Source: Enterobacter wuhouensis
GTDB taxonomy: Bacteria; Pseudomonadota; Gammaproteobacteria; Enterobacterales; Enterobacteriaceae
Direction: 5' to 3'
Length of the DNA stretch: 64,000 bases
NCBI RefSeq assembly: GCF_004331265.1
Contig: NZ_SJOO01000006.1
Location: forward strand, 124,001-188,000
Position numbers and translations under genes: made by a program. The notes beneath the pieces are model-generated. The model saw nothing but the letters and a program-made list of their open reading frames with translations. It was not told the origin of the DNA and searched no databases. Shown here piece by piece: positions 1 to 7,530 of this stretch (position 1 is the first letter of the stretch; every line of letters begins with the position of its first letter).

Positions 1-562
1 AGGCACCGACAGCGCGGGGGTGATTGTCAGCACCGGCCTTAAATCTGACGAGGCGCTGACGCTGAAGCTCAACGGCCGCGCGGAGCGCATCAAAGGGGAT
101 AAAACCTGGCTGTCGCTGCCGGCGTATCAGGCCTATGACCTGGAAGTGATGAACAGCGAAACCGGTACGGAAAGCTATGAAATCGGCGCGAATGCGCGTC
201 GCCACATCACCGTTTACCCGGGGAACACGGTGGTGATGAAGCCGCAGGTGAAGAAAATCGTCACCCTGTTTGGTCGTCTGGTTGATGCAAAGGGTGCCCC
301 GGTTGGCGCCACGCAGATCAAGAACCACGTCGGGCTGACCCGCACGGAAAACGACGGTCGCTTCGTGATTGACGTGGACAAAAACAACCCGATTCTGAGC
401 ATCGCCACCCCGGATGACAGCGTCTGCGAGGTCCGTCTGGATATCGAGTCCAACCGCGGCGCGCTGTGGCTGGGGGACATCTCCTGCAATAAAGGCGATT
501 ACGTCTGGCAGGAAGCAAAAGGAACACTGGAACGTGATGATGAAAAAGATATTCGCTCTTAA
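1..562 (+). CDS. ecpC: ECP-like pilus outer-membrane usher, C-terminal fragment
   Basis: The reading frame is open from base 2, so this is the 3' end of a gene that begins outside the window; about 187 residues remain. The visible part is a soluble beta-rich C-terminal region with a carboxypeptidase-regulatory-like fold (KIVTLFGRLVDAKGAPVGA, then DGRF), as expected after the barrel of CS1/ECP-type ushers. The family exports and assembles pilus subunits at the outer membrane. The call rests mainly on context: the next gene overlaps it by 26 bases and resembles EcpD, and the one after resembles EcpE. The barrel, plug and N-terminus cannot be judged. It could belong to another alternative chaperone-usher system of the same clade. 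Confidence 0.72.
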   Translation, partial: GTDSAGVIVSTGLKSDEALTLKLNGRAERIKGDKTWLSLPAYQAYDLEVMNSETGTESYEIGANARRHITVYPGNTVVMKPQVKKIVTLFGRLVDAKGAPVGATQIKNHVGLTRTENDGRFVIDVDKNNPILSIATPDDSVCEVRLDIESNRGALWLGDISCNKGDYVWQEAKGTLERDDEKDIRS

Positions 563-2138
563 TCTGCTCCTGATGAGCGCGGCTGCCCAGGCGCAGCAGA
601 TGCCCTATTTCGCCATTAATAATCCCGACAATAACGGTACGGGAAACTCCGCCGCGCTGTTTAGCCTGAACAGCACCTCGACCTCGTTTTTACACGGGTC
701 CCGGGAGTGGCCGTCGCTGAGTGCGAAAACCAACAACGGGGTAGCCACCTACATCCCGGACAACAGCTTCAGCGGCCCCGCGGGCAGCGCGCTGACGATA
801 AACTTTGCCGTGACGGGGTCCAGCGCCTCGCCGTTCTTTAAAGGTACGGCCTGTTCATCCAACTGCGGCACGAGCGGCTATAGCCCGACGACAAGCTACA
901 GCGACACCTCGATGGTGGTAAAGCCGCCGGTGATCGAGCCGGGTACGTCCTATGGCCGCTGGGTGCTGGGCGATCCATTCTTTAACTACCTGCTCAATTC
1001 CGCGCCGGGCGATGAGGTCACCATTACCTCCACGCCGCAAATTAGCTCGATCAACAAGGTCACGACCACCAACACCCTGCATAAGGTAGGGACGCTGACG
1101 ATGACCAACTCCCGTGCGCTCAACCTGGGGATTGACCCGATCAGCGGGGAAGTCACCATTGTCGACGGTTCCACCGGCGCCGCCTGCACCAAATACACGC
1201 GCAATACGGTGTCGGGCGTGCTCTGCGAACTGCTGGAGTACACCTTTGTCGGGGAGGATATCACCGGCTACAGCCCGGGCCTGGCGCTGACCTCATCGCG
1301 CGTGAATGGCGTGCTGCAGTCGCACATGAACGGCGGTACGGGCCTGGCTGCCGAGCTGACCTTTGATGAGAGCAACTGGTACAGCATCTCCGGCGGCATC
1401 CTGAGCGACACCCGCGTGCTGGCGAACACCTTCCTCGCGGCACCGCAGAAAAACGGTGGAAAAGCGTACCTCAAAATCTTCCTGCCTAAGGCGCTGATCA
1501 TGAGCGTGGCGCAGGCAGGGGACGGCAGCAGCATTGGCAATATCGTCAGCCTGTGCCTGACGCCGGGCAACAGCTCGCTGGCTGCCGACTTCTGCTTCCA
1601 GCCGGGTGGCGGGCTGGTGATTAACCCCATCCAGCCGGGGCTGGCGATTGTGCCTGACAATCCTGATTACACCCTCGATCCGAACGGTCTGGGCGGTTCC
1701 GGGAAAGGCATTATTGGCGAAACGCCCATTGAGATCCCCTACACCATTACCTACAGCGGCGCGCAAAAAGATGCGGCGATAGCGGTAACGGTAAAAGTGA
1801 CCGGGCCGACGCAGAGCCTGAACGGGGTGGACTACTGCGCGTTCAGCGGCAACGGCTTTACGGTGCCCATCCCGGGTAACGTGCTGGTGGGGAAAAGCCA
1901 GACGCTGATGGCGCACAACTGTAAGGGTGAAGTGCTCCAGGTGCCGGCCCCGGCCACGCACGCGGAGGAGTGGAACAAAATTAGCTCTGGCGTGACGGAC
2001 ATGTGGCTATGGCAAACGCCGCTGGTCCTGCAATTTGTCATGGATAATCCGGTGTCGAAAACAACCTATGACGGGAATAGCTGGTTTGGTGAAGTGACCG
2101 CGCAGGGAAAAATAGACGTCAGCGCATCCTGGAATTAA
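537..2138 (+). CDS. ecpD: ECP-like pilus tip adhesin
   Basis: About 533 residues, close to E. coli EcpD (about 547). A signal peptide is clear at residues 1-19 (MMKKIFALNLLLMSAAAQA). The C-terminus ends in a stretch with SWFGEVTAQGKIDVSASW, which strongly resembles the EcpD C-terminus as I remember it. EcpD-type proteins are two-domain tip adhesins polymerised by the usher. Two adjacent ATGs (537, 540) overlap the usher gene end; a GGA at 528-530 suits 537. The body is serine/threonine-rich with several cysteine pairs, as in secreted adhesins. The overlap suggests translational coupling to the usher. Receptor specificity cannot be read from the sequence. Confidence 0.82.
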   Translation: MMKKIFALNLLLMSAAAQAQQMPYFAINNPDNNGTGNSAALFSLNSTSTSFLHGSREWPSLSAKTNNGVATYIPDNSFSGPAGSALTINFAVTGSSASPFFKGTACSSNCGTSGYSPTTSYSDTSMVVKPPVIEPGTSYGRWVLGDPFFNYLLNSAPGDEVTITSTPQISSINKVTTTNTLHKVGTLTMTNSRALNLGIDPISGEVTIVDGSTGAACTKYTRNTVSGVLCELLEYTFVGEDITGYSPGLALTSSRVNGVLQSHMNGGTGLAAELTFDESNWYSISGGILSDTRVLANTFLAAPQKNGGKAYLKIFLPKALIMSVAQAGDGSSIGNIVSLCLTPGNSSLAADFCFQPGGGLVINPIQPGLAIVPDNPDYTLDPNGLGGSGKGIIGETPIEIPYTITYSGAQKDAAIAVTVKVTGPTQSLNGVDYCAFSGNGFTVPIPGNVLVGKSQTLMAHNCKGEVLQVPAPATHAEEWNKISSGVTDMWLWQTPLVLQFVMDNPVSKTTYDGNSWFGEVTAQGKIDVSASWN

Positions 2139-2144
2139 ACGAAT

Positions 2145-2798
2145 ATGACTGGAAAAATCCTGGCTATTTTTGCAATAAATTGCTTCATTTCATTCGGAGC
2201 AAATGCTTTAATTATCGAAAGTCTGAATATTGATTTTTTGCCAGAAAAAGAAGTGGTTTTTCAGCCTATAAAAAACGATACCAGTGAAAGTCAGAATTAT
2301 ACAGTTTCGCTTATTCAGGTAGACGTTCCAAAAGAAAAAGGCAAAGAGACGGAAATAAAAGATGGCGAGCTGATGTTTTCGCCAAAGCAATTGACGCTGG
2401 GGAGCGGTGAACGCGCCGGATTCAAGTTTTACTATACCGGCCCTCACGACAGCAAAGAGCGTTACTATCGCGTCAAATTCACCGAGACGCCGCTACAGGC
2501 GCGGGTTGTGATGAGCAAAGGCCAACGCATCCAGTCGGATGTGGTGGTTTCGCTTGAGGCGATTTTGATTGTCCGTCCCTGGACAAGACATTTTGATTAT
2601 GCGTTTAGCAACGGGGTGGTGAGTAATACGGGGAATACGTACTTTAAATACGTTTCCTCGGTTGGGTGCAGTACGCAATATAACAATTCGAGATATCTTC
2701 CACCGGGACAACGGCTGGAAATAGATAATGCCGGGCAGCCTGCAAGGCGGATGATTATTTATGGAAATAAAATCATCCCGCTTTCAACCTGCCCGTAG
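2145..2798 (+). CDS. ecpE: ECP-like periplasmic pilus chaperone
   Basis: 217 residues with a hydrophobic export signal at residues 1-21. The motif DGELMFSPKQLTLGSGERAG followed by FKFYYTGPHDSKERYYRVKF matches the G1/F1-strand region of the EcpB/EcpE chaperones. A VSNTGNTYFK segment lies in the second Ig domain. Chaperones of this clade hold pilin subunits in the periplasm before delivery to the usher. The gene starts 6 bases after the adhesin stop. Its first 250 bases are clearly richer in A+T than the adhesin gene before it. E. coli has two such chaperones (EcpB and EcpE); the position after the adhesin favours EcpE. Confidence 0.78.
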   Translation: MTGKILAIFAINCFISFGANALIIESLNIDFLPEKEVVFQPIKNDTSESQNYTVSLIQVDVPKEKGKETEIKDGELMFSPKQLTLGSGERAGFKFYYTGPHDSKERYYRVKFTETPLQARVVMSKGQRIQSDVVVSLEAILIVRPWTRHFDYAFSNGVVSNTGNTYFKYVSSVGCSTQYNNSRYLPPGQRLEIDNAGQPARRMIIYGNKIIPLSTCP

Positions 2799-2829
2799 CA
2801 ACCGCTTTCCTTCATAAAAGGAAATTAAC

Positions 2830-2848
2830 CTTTAGCATCACGCTAAAG
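2830..2848 (+). promoter_or_regulatory. Perfect hairpin in the 5' leader of the peptide genes
   Basis: CTTTAGC (2830-2836), loop ATCAC, GCTAAAG (2842-2848) forms a perfect 7-bp stem in the 73-base gap between the chaperone gene and the first GG-leader peptide. No run of T follows, so it is not a classical terminator. It lies just before the AGGAG ribosome-binding site (2861-2865). It may protect or regulate the leader, or mark the end of the pilus transcript. Confidence 0.4.
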
Positions 2849-2871
2849 ATCCATAACAACAGGAGAATAAA

Positions 2872-3066
2872 ATGAAAGCGATTTCATTCGTAGAAGCGAA
2901 AGATATTATCGGTGGCGCGTTGAACCCGTTCGCTGGTCTGGTTAAGGGTGCACAGCTGGGTTATGACACCGGTGCCAGCATCATGGGCATGGTAGGCGGT
3001 GTTGTTGGCGGGATCCTGGGTGGCGCAATGGGCTTCCTGGGCGCGCTGGTTGGCAGCTACAACTAA
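2872..3066 (+). CDS. Double-glycine leader peptide 1 (putative microcin/bacteriocin precursor)
   Basis: 64 residues behind a strong AGGAG site. The leader MKAISFVEAKDIIGG (15 residues) ends in Gly-Gly, the cleavage signal read by C39 peptidases. The predicted mature peptide (A16-N64, 49 residues) starts ALNPFAG. It is dominated by a glycine zipper: GLVKG, GAQLG and GYDTG in series, then GG pairs every four residues to the C-terminus. Such GxxxG helices pack in membranes and are typical of two-peptide bacteriocins and of the N-terminal half of colicin V. It has no cysteine and is almost uncharged. The exporter downstream has the matching peptidase. Antibacterial activity is inferred; a signalling or surface role is possible. 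Confidence 0.8.
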   Translation: MKAISFVEAKDIIGGALNPFAGLVKGAQLGYDTGASIMGMVGGVVGGILGGAMGFLGALVGSYN

Positions 3067-3089
3067 TTCACGTTAACAGGAAGAGAATC

Positions 3090-3275
3090 ATGCAAGTTAT
3101 CGATTTCAAGAAAGCACAGGCCATCATCGGTGGTTGGGACCCGTTTGCTGCAGCACTGCAGGGCGCGAGCGCAGGCTATAACGCAGGCAGCCAGATGTTA
3201 GGCGCGCTGGGCGGCACCATCGGCGGCGTATTCGGCCTGGTGGGCGGCTTCATCGGCGGCTTCTTCAGCGCATAA
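3090..3275 (+). CDS. Double-glycine leader peptide 2 (paralogue of peptide 1)
   Basis: 61 residues, starting 23 bases after peptide 1 with its own AGGAAGAG site. The leader MQVIDFKKAQAIIGG again has 15 residues and ends in Gly-Gly. The predicted mature part (W16-A61, 46 residues) begins WDPFAAALQGASAGYNAG, parallel to NPFAGLVKGAQLGYDTG in peptide 1. It ends in a GG-x-x-GG zipper (GGTIGG, GGFIGG). The pair clearly arose by duplication and has the layout of class IIb two-peptide bacteriocins. No cysteines and only one acidic residue are present after cleavage, unlike most cationic bacteriocins. A perfect terminator follows directly. Confidence 0.8.
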   Translation: MQVIDFKKAQAIIGGWDPFAAALQGASAGYNAGSQMLGALGGTIGGVFGLVGGFIGGFFSA

Positions 3276-3294
3276 GTTTTTGACCTATGCACTC

Positions 3295-3322
3295 ATGGCC
3301 CGCATTGCCGGGCCATTTTTTT
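3295..3322 (+). terminator. Intrinsic terminator between peptide genes and exporter
   Basis: ATGGCCCG (3295-3302), loop CATTGC, CGGGCCAT (3309-3316), followed by seven T (3316-3322). The 8-bp stem is perfect. It lies after peptide 2 and before the ABC exporter, so the short peptide message should be made in excess over exporter message. The export genes then depend on read-through or on a promoter I cannot place in the 20 bases left before the ATG at 3342. Confidence 0.88.
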
Positions 3323-3341
3323 ATTTCAGCCACGGATAATT

Positions 3342-5438
3342 ATGTTTTCGCTTTTTCAGTATAAAAAACAGGGTAAAACACCTGTTATTCGCCAGCATGA
3401 ATTTACCGAATGTGGACTGGCCTGCCTGGCAATGGTGATGGGGCATTACGAGCATCATGTCTCCGTAAGCCAGCTGCGCCGGGAGATCTCGGTTTCCGCC
3501 GATGCGGGAACGTCGATGGCGGAATTGATGACCCTTGCCAGCGATAAGAACATGACGGGCCGGGTGTTGAAAGGCGAAATCACTGAAATTGAAACCTCGG
3601 AGCTGCCGCTCATTGCCTTCTGGCGTGGGAACCATTTTGTCGTCATCGTGAAGGTCGACAGCCGCAGCGTCACGGTTCACGATCCTGCCAGCGGCGTGCG
3701 CCGTTACCGTCTCAAGGAGGCGGAAAAACTGTTCTCCGGCTACGTGCTGGAGCTGAAGCCCACCCCGCGTTTTGAAAAGAAATCGCCGGACGAAAAGCTG
3801 ACCCTTGGGCGGTTAGCCAATAAATCACCGAGCCTGTTCCAGCGTCAGCTGCTGCTGTTCGTGCTCTCTATTTTTACCCTCATCACCATGCTGGCCAGCC
3901 CAACCTACGTGCAGCTGATTATGGATGAGGCCATCTCCCGCAGCGATAACGACCTGGTGATCTTGCTCACCGCCATCTTCGCGATCGTCTTTATTTTCGA
4001 GGTCATCGGGAAGTTCCTCAAGCAGCTGCTTGAGATCCTGATGCGCAACATCGCCTATGACGATCTGAGCCAGTCGGTGCGCCACTACATGCTGCGCACC
4101 CAGACCGGCTGGTTCCGCTCGCGTCCGCCGGGTATCGTGCTGGCGATCGAAAAATCCCTGCACGCCTGCGCGGAGTTCATCAGCAATGGCTACGTGCAAA
4201 TCCTCTTCTCCAGCCTGATCGCCATCACCAGCCTGCTGTTTATGCTGCTGTACAACGTGAAAATCGCGGTGCTGACCATGCTGCTGATGGGCGTCTTTTT
4301 CCTGATCCGCTTTTCGCTGATTGGCCCGTATCAACGCGCCGTGGACGACTCGATTGAACGCACCGCGCAGTACGAGTCGCTGCTGGTCGAAACGCAGAAA
4401 GGGATCATCACCCTCAAAGCCAACAACATGGAGCAGGCGCGGGATGCGGTGATGGACAAATCCCAGCGGGAACACATTGCCGGGCTGATGCGCAAAGAGC
4501 GGCTACTGGCCCGTTTTGACGTGGCCTCGCTGCTGGTCATCAATGCCGAACAGCTGCTGGTGGTCTGCTTTGGCGCCTGGCTGATTCTGGAAGGGCAGAT
4601 GAGTATCGGGATGCTTTACGCCTACATCAGCTATAAGCGCTATTTTTCCGATGCGATGGTGCAGGTGGCGCAAAAGCTGCTGGATAAAAATGCCCTGAAG
4701 GGGCCGCTGGACCGCGTGGGCGATCTGCTGTTTGCTCCCTCAGAAGCCAGCCAGTTTGGCAAGCGGATCGTCACCTCGCCGGTAAGCCTGGAGTTTGACG
4801 ACGTTTCGTTTGCTTACCCCGGCCGTGAGGCAACCCTCCAGCACATCAATATGACGCTGAAGCAGGGCGAAGAGGCGGTTATTGTCGGGCAGAGCGGTTC
4901 CGGTAAAACCACGCTGCTGCGGCTGATCTCCGGCATGCTGCTGGCGACGTCGGGCAGCCTGCGGATCAATAAGATCCCGATTAACGAGTGCGATCTCTCC
5001 TCGCTGCGCCAGCACGTTCGTATCGTGCATGCGGACGATATTCTCTTCACCGGGTCGATTCTGGACAACATTGCCTGCTTCGACAGCGCGCCGGATAAAG
5101 ATCGGGTAATTGCCGCCTGCCGCCTGGCGGAGGTCGACCACGTCGTGACGCGTTTGCCGCACGGCTATGAAACCGAAATGCTGCCGGGAAATACCTTCTT
5201 CTCGGCCGGTGAGATGCAGCGTCTGGTGCTGGCTCGCGCCCTGTACAGCCAGCCCAAGCTGCTGCTGTGCGATGAAGTGACGGCGAATCTGGATAAAACC
5301 ACCGCGCAAAAGGTGCTGGCGAACCTGCGCGGCCTGGGGATTGGCCTGGTATTTGTTACCCACTCCCCGGATGTGGTGGGATGCCACGGGCGGCTCTATA
5401 CCATGGAAAACGGCAATCTGCGGGAGAGTGAACAATGA
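3342..5438 (+). CDS. C39-peptidase ABC exporter (CvaB/MchF-type)
   Basis: 698 residues, the usual length for peptidase-containing ATP-binding transporters. The N-terminal C39 peptidase domain (residues 10-145) is complete: Q18, C24 in TECGLAC, H98 in GNHFVV and D114 in HDP. This predicts active cleavage after Gly-Gly. A membrane domain with several hydrophobic segments follows (about 160-440). The ATPase domain has Walker A at 516-523 (GQSGSGKT), a signature SAGEMQ at 621-626 in place of SGGQ, Walker B ending at D644-E645, and H674. Such proteins cleave the leader and export the peptide through an HlyD adaptor and TolC. TolC is not encoded here. The stop overlaps the next gene (ATGA). Confidence 0.9.
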   Translation: MFSLFQYKKQGKTPVIRQHEFTECGLACLAMVMGHYEHHVSVSQLRREISVSADAGTSMAELMTLASDKNMTGRVLKGEITEIETSELPLIAFWRGNHFVVIVKVDSRSVTVHDPASGVRRYRLKEAEKLFSGYVLELKPTPRFEKKSPDEKLTLGRLANKSPSLFQRQLLLFVLSIFTLITMLASPTYVQLIMDEAISRSDNDLVILLTAIFAIVFIFEVIGKFLKQLLEILMRNIAYDDLSQSVRHYMLRTQTGWFRSRPPGIVLAIEKSLHACAEFISNGYVQILFSSLIAITSLLFMLLYNVKIAVLTMLLMGVFFLIRFSLIGPYQRAVDDSIERTAQYESLLVETQKGIITLKANNMEQARDAVMDKSQREHIAGLMRKERLLARFDVASLLVINAEQLLVVCFGAWLILEGQMSIGMLYAYISYKRYFSDAMVQVAQKLLDKNALKGPLDRVGDLLFAPSEASQFGKRIVTSPVSLEFDDVSFAYPGREATLQHINMTLKQGEEAVIVGQSGSGKTTLLRLISGMLLATSGSLRINKIPINECDLSSLRQHVRIVHADDILFTGSILDNIACFDSAPDKDRVIAACRLAEVDHVVTRLPHGYETEMLPGNTFFSAGEMQRLVLARALYSQPKLLLCDEVTANLDKTTAQKVLANLRGLGIGLVFVTHSPDVVGCHGRLYTMENGNLRESEQ

Positions 5439-6184
5439 TGTTTCTTCCGCGGCTCTACGCGCGCCTTTGCGCCCGAAACGTCGGGCGCACCCTGCTGGCA
5501 GACCGAATCTCGCAAAACTACAGCCAGTTTATGCGCTGCCCGGAGAGCGAGGTACCGGCCGATTTTTTGCGTGAAAACGCGTGGGAGCTGGGCGGATTTG
5601 GCTTTGTGGAGCAGGTTTTCCCGCCCGCGCTCTGGCGGCGAAACGTGCGTTTCGATCTGCACCAGCGCGTTGCGGATTTTACCCGCGAGCAGGATTTTTA
5701 CGCCCGACGGCATACGCTGCTGCTGGGCATGCGCTGGGCAGGGTTTGGGCTGGTGCTGGACGCCCTTCTGTCCACGGCGCCTGACGACGTGCGGTTTCAG
5801 TTTATAACCCACTATCCCGCGCTGCATAAGCTTATGGCCGCGCACCCGGCGCGACGCGCTGGTTCCTTTTTCGCCCCGGAGCGGCGGGTCACGGTGCTGA
5901 TGATGGACGAGCGCCTGCCGGGTGCCCCGCTGTTTATGACCCGTGCAGGCGAGCAGCCGGTATGGTTAACGGATGTCTCTACCCGCTTTCTGACCCGCTA
6001 CGGGTATGGCGTTCGCACCCTGCTGCCCACCCGCTCGCTCGCTTCACCGGCGTTTGGGCTGGAGAGCCAGGCTTATGCCCCAGCGGAGTATCGACAGGCC
6101 GCCGCCGCCACGCTCAATGCGCTGCGCAACATTCCCACGCTCTGGAGTGCATGGGACGATCTTTCAGTGATTTATCATGGATGA
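5435..6184 (+). CDS. Uncharacterised protein inside the peptide-export operon
   Basis: 249 residues; the ATG overlaps the exporter stop, so it is translationally coupled to it, and the adaptor gene follows after 6 bases. I do not recognise the family. It has no signal peptide and no convincing transmembrane helix, only a moderately hydrophobic stretch near 103-116. It is rich in Arg, Phe and Leu and has a YGVRTLLPTRS segment near 195. Its placement between exporter and adaptor suggests a dedicated partner: a peptide chaperone, a modifying enzyme (a distant acyltransferase was considered, but no HlyC-like motif is visible) or an unusual immunity protein. None is shown by sequence. The region is GC-rich like the host. 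Confidence 0.7.
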   Translation: MMFLPRLYARLCARNVGRTLLADRISQNYSQFMRCPESEVPADFLRENAWELGGFGFVEQVFPPALWRRNVRFDLHQRVADFTREQDFYARRHTLLLGMRWAGFGLVLDALLSTAPDDVRFQFITHYPALHKLMAAHPARRAGSFFAPERRVTVLMMDERLPGAPLFMTRAGEQPVWLTDVSTRFLTRYGYGVRTLLPTRSLASPAFGLESQAYAPAEYRQAAAATLNALRNIPTLWSAWDDLSVIYHG

Positions 6185-6190
6185 CATGTC

Positions 6191-7441
6191 GTGAAATTAA
6201 AAAACCGTAGCCGGCAGCGCCGACCGCTGATCCCGCAGCATTTTTCAAAAAGTTATCAGATCAACGCGCCCCGTCTGAAGGCCGTGCTGACGCTGTTCAT
6301 GTCCTTCTTTCTCTGTTTGCTGGTCTTTTCCGTGGTCTTTAATTTTTCTGAAACCACCCTGGCGCGCGGCGTGCTGATCCCCGCTCAGGGCGATGTCGAA
6401 GTGCGGGCCAGAGAGTCCGGCACCATCGTTGATTTTGCGGTGCGCCCCGGGGAATACGTGAAGGAGAACGCCCCGCTGTTTACGGTGTCGCAAGACTATG
6501 GCGGCAAGCAGGGATCGGTGGTGCAGTTCGATCGCCAGCAGATGGAGGCGGAGAAAAAACGCAGCGAGCAGCGCATTCAGGCCATCGAGGAGTCTATCGC
6601 CACGTACCGCAAAAACCTGGCGCAGCAGCTCAACATCACCGACAGACAGATTGGCGTTTCCAGGGATAAGGTCAAAAAGCTGCGCGCGCTGCTGAAAAAC
6701 AGCACCGACACCTACGACGCCTGGAAAGCGATATCCGGCAAGGGCTATGTTTCCAAAGTGGATCTCGATAAAAGCCACAACGATGTGCTTAACGCTCAGC
6801 TCAATCTGACGCTGGAAGAGAGTACCATCCTGGATCTGGAAGCGCGTAAAACCAGCCTGTCGGACAGCACCCAGTCGCAAATCGACTCCCTGAGCGAGGA
6901 GCAGCTGTACGTGAAAAACCGCATCAGTGAAATCGACCGTAACCTCTCCAGCCGGGGCAGTTCGACCATGTCCATGCTGGCACCCGCCGAGGGCTACGTG
7001 GTGGCGATTAACTTCCCGCCAGGGCGGGCGATCACCCAAAACAGCGAAGTGGTGGTGGTGATACGCAAAAATACCGCCGCGACCATGGAGGGGTATCTTT
7101 ATGTCCCGGCGACGGGCGTCGGGCGGGTCGCGAAAGGCGACAAGGTGAAGCTGCGCTTTGACTCCTGGCCGGTGGATAAATACGGCTCGGTTGACGCCAC
7201 GCTGTCCGATTTTTATGAGGTCAATATCGACGCTCATTCCGCGCTGATCCCGCTCCAGGAGGGGCAGAACTACTACCTGGCGAAAGTACAGGTGCCGTCA
7301 TGGTTTACCGATCCGGACAAAAAGAAGCGCATGCTGATGGGCGGGATGACGGTTAATGCGGATATCGTTATTGACCGCAAGCCGCTCATCAACCTGCTCA
7401 TCGCTCCGCTTGAAAGGGTGAGGAAGCGCTTTATTGATTGA
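6191..7441 (+). CDS. HlyD/CvaA-family membrane-fusion (adaptor) protein
   Basis: 416 residues, near the 413 of CvaA. The start is GTG at 6191; the ATG at 6186 is followed by a stop. After a basic N-terminus comes one transmembrane helix (about 34-56). A lipoyl/barrel-sandwich half follows (VEVRARESGTIVDFAVRPGE), then a long coiled coil (about 110-245) and the second half (MLAPAEGYVVAINFPPG). The family spans the periplasm and joins the ABC exporter to TolC. It ends the operon; the next gene begins 89 bases later and is unrelated. Together with the C39 exporter it makes up the standard type I export machinery for class II microcins. Confidence 0.88.
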   Translation: MKLKNRSRQRRPLIPQHFSKSYQINAPRLKAVLTLFMSFFLCLLVFSVVFNFSETTLARGVLIPAQGDVEVRARESGTIVDFAVRPGEYVKENAPLFTVSQDYGGKQGSVVQFDRQQMEAEKKRSEQRIQAIEESIATYRKNLAQQLNITDRQIGVSRDKVKKLRALLKNSTDTYDAWKAISGKGYVSKVDLDKSHNDVLNAQLNLTLEESTILDLEARKTSLSDSTQSQIDSLSEEQLYVKNRISEIDRNLSSRGSSTMSMLAPAEGYVVAINFPPGRAITQNSEVVVVIRKNTAATMEGYLYVPATGVGRVAKGDKVKLRFDSWPVDKYGSVDATLSDFYEVNIDAHSALIPLQEGQNYYLAKVQVPSWFTDPDKKKRMLMGGMTVNADIVIDRKPLINLLIAPLERVRKRFID

Positions 7442-7530
7442 CCCGATTTCATCGATCATCGCCCTTTAGCCCACATCGGCCAGCACGGCTCCGGGCTATT
7501 CTCCTTGTCACACCTACAGGAGGATAGCCC

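Noticed and set aside
2872..3275. The two glycine-rich small proteins as phage holins or fimbrial fragments
   Set aside because: Both have a conserved GG leader, no lysis genes are near, and a C39 exporter follows; the peptide-export reading explains more.
5435..6184. Assignment of the middle protein as an HlyC-type acyltransferase
   Set aside because: It is longer than HlyC (about 170 residues) and I could not find its conserved catalytic pattern, so no function is claimed.
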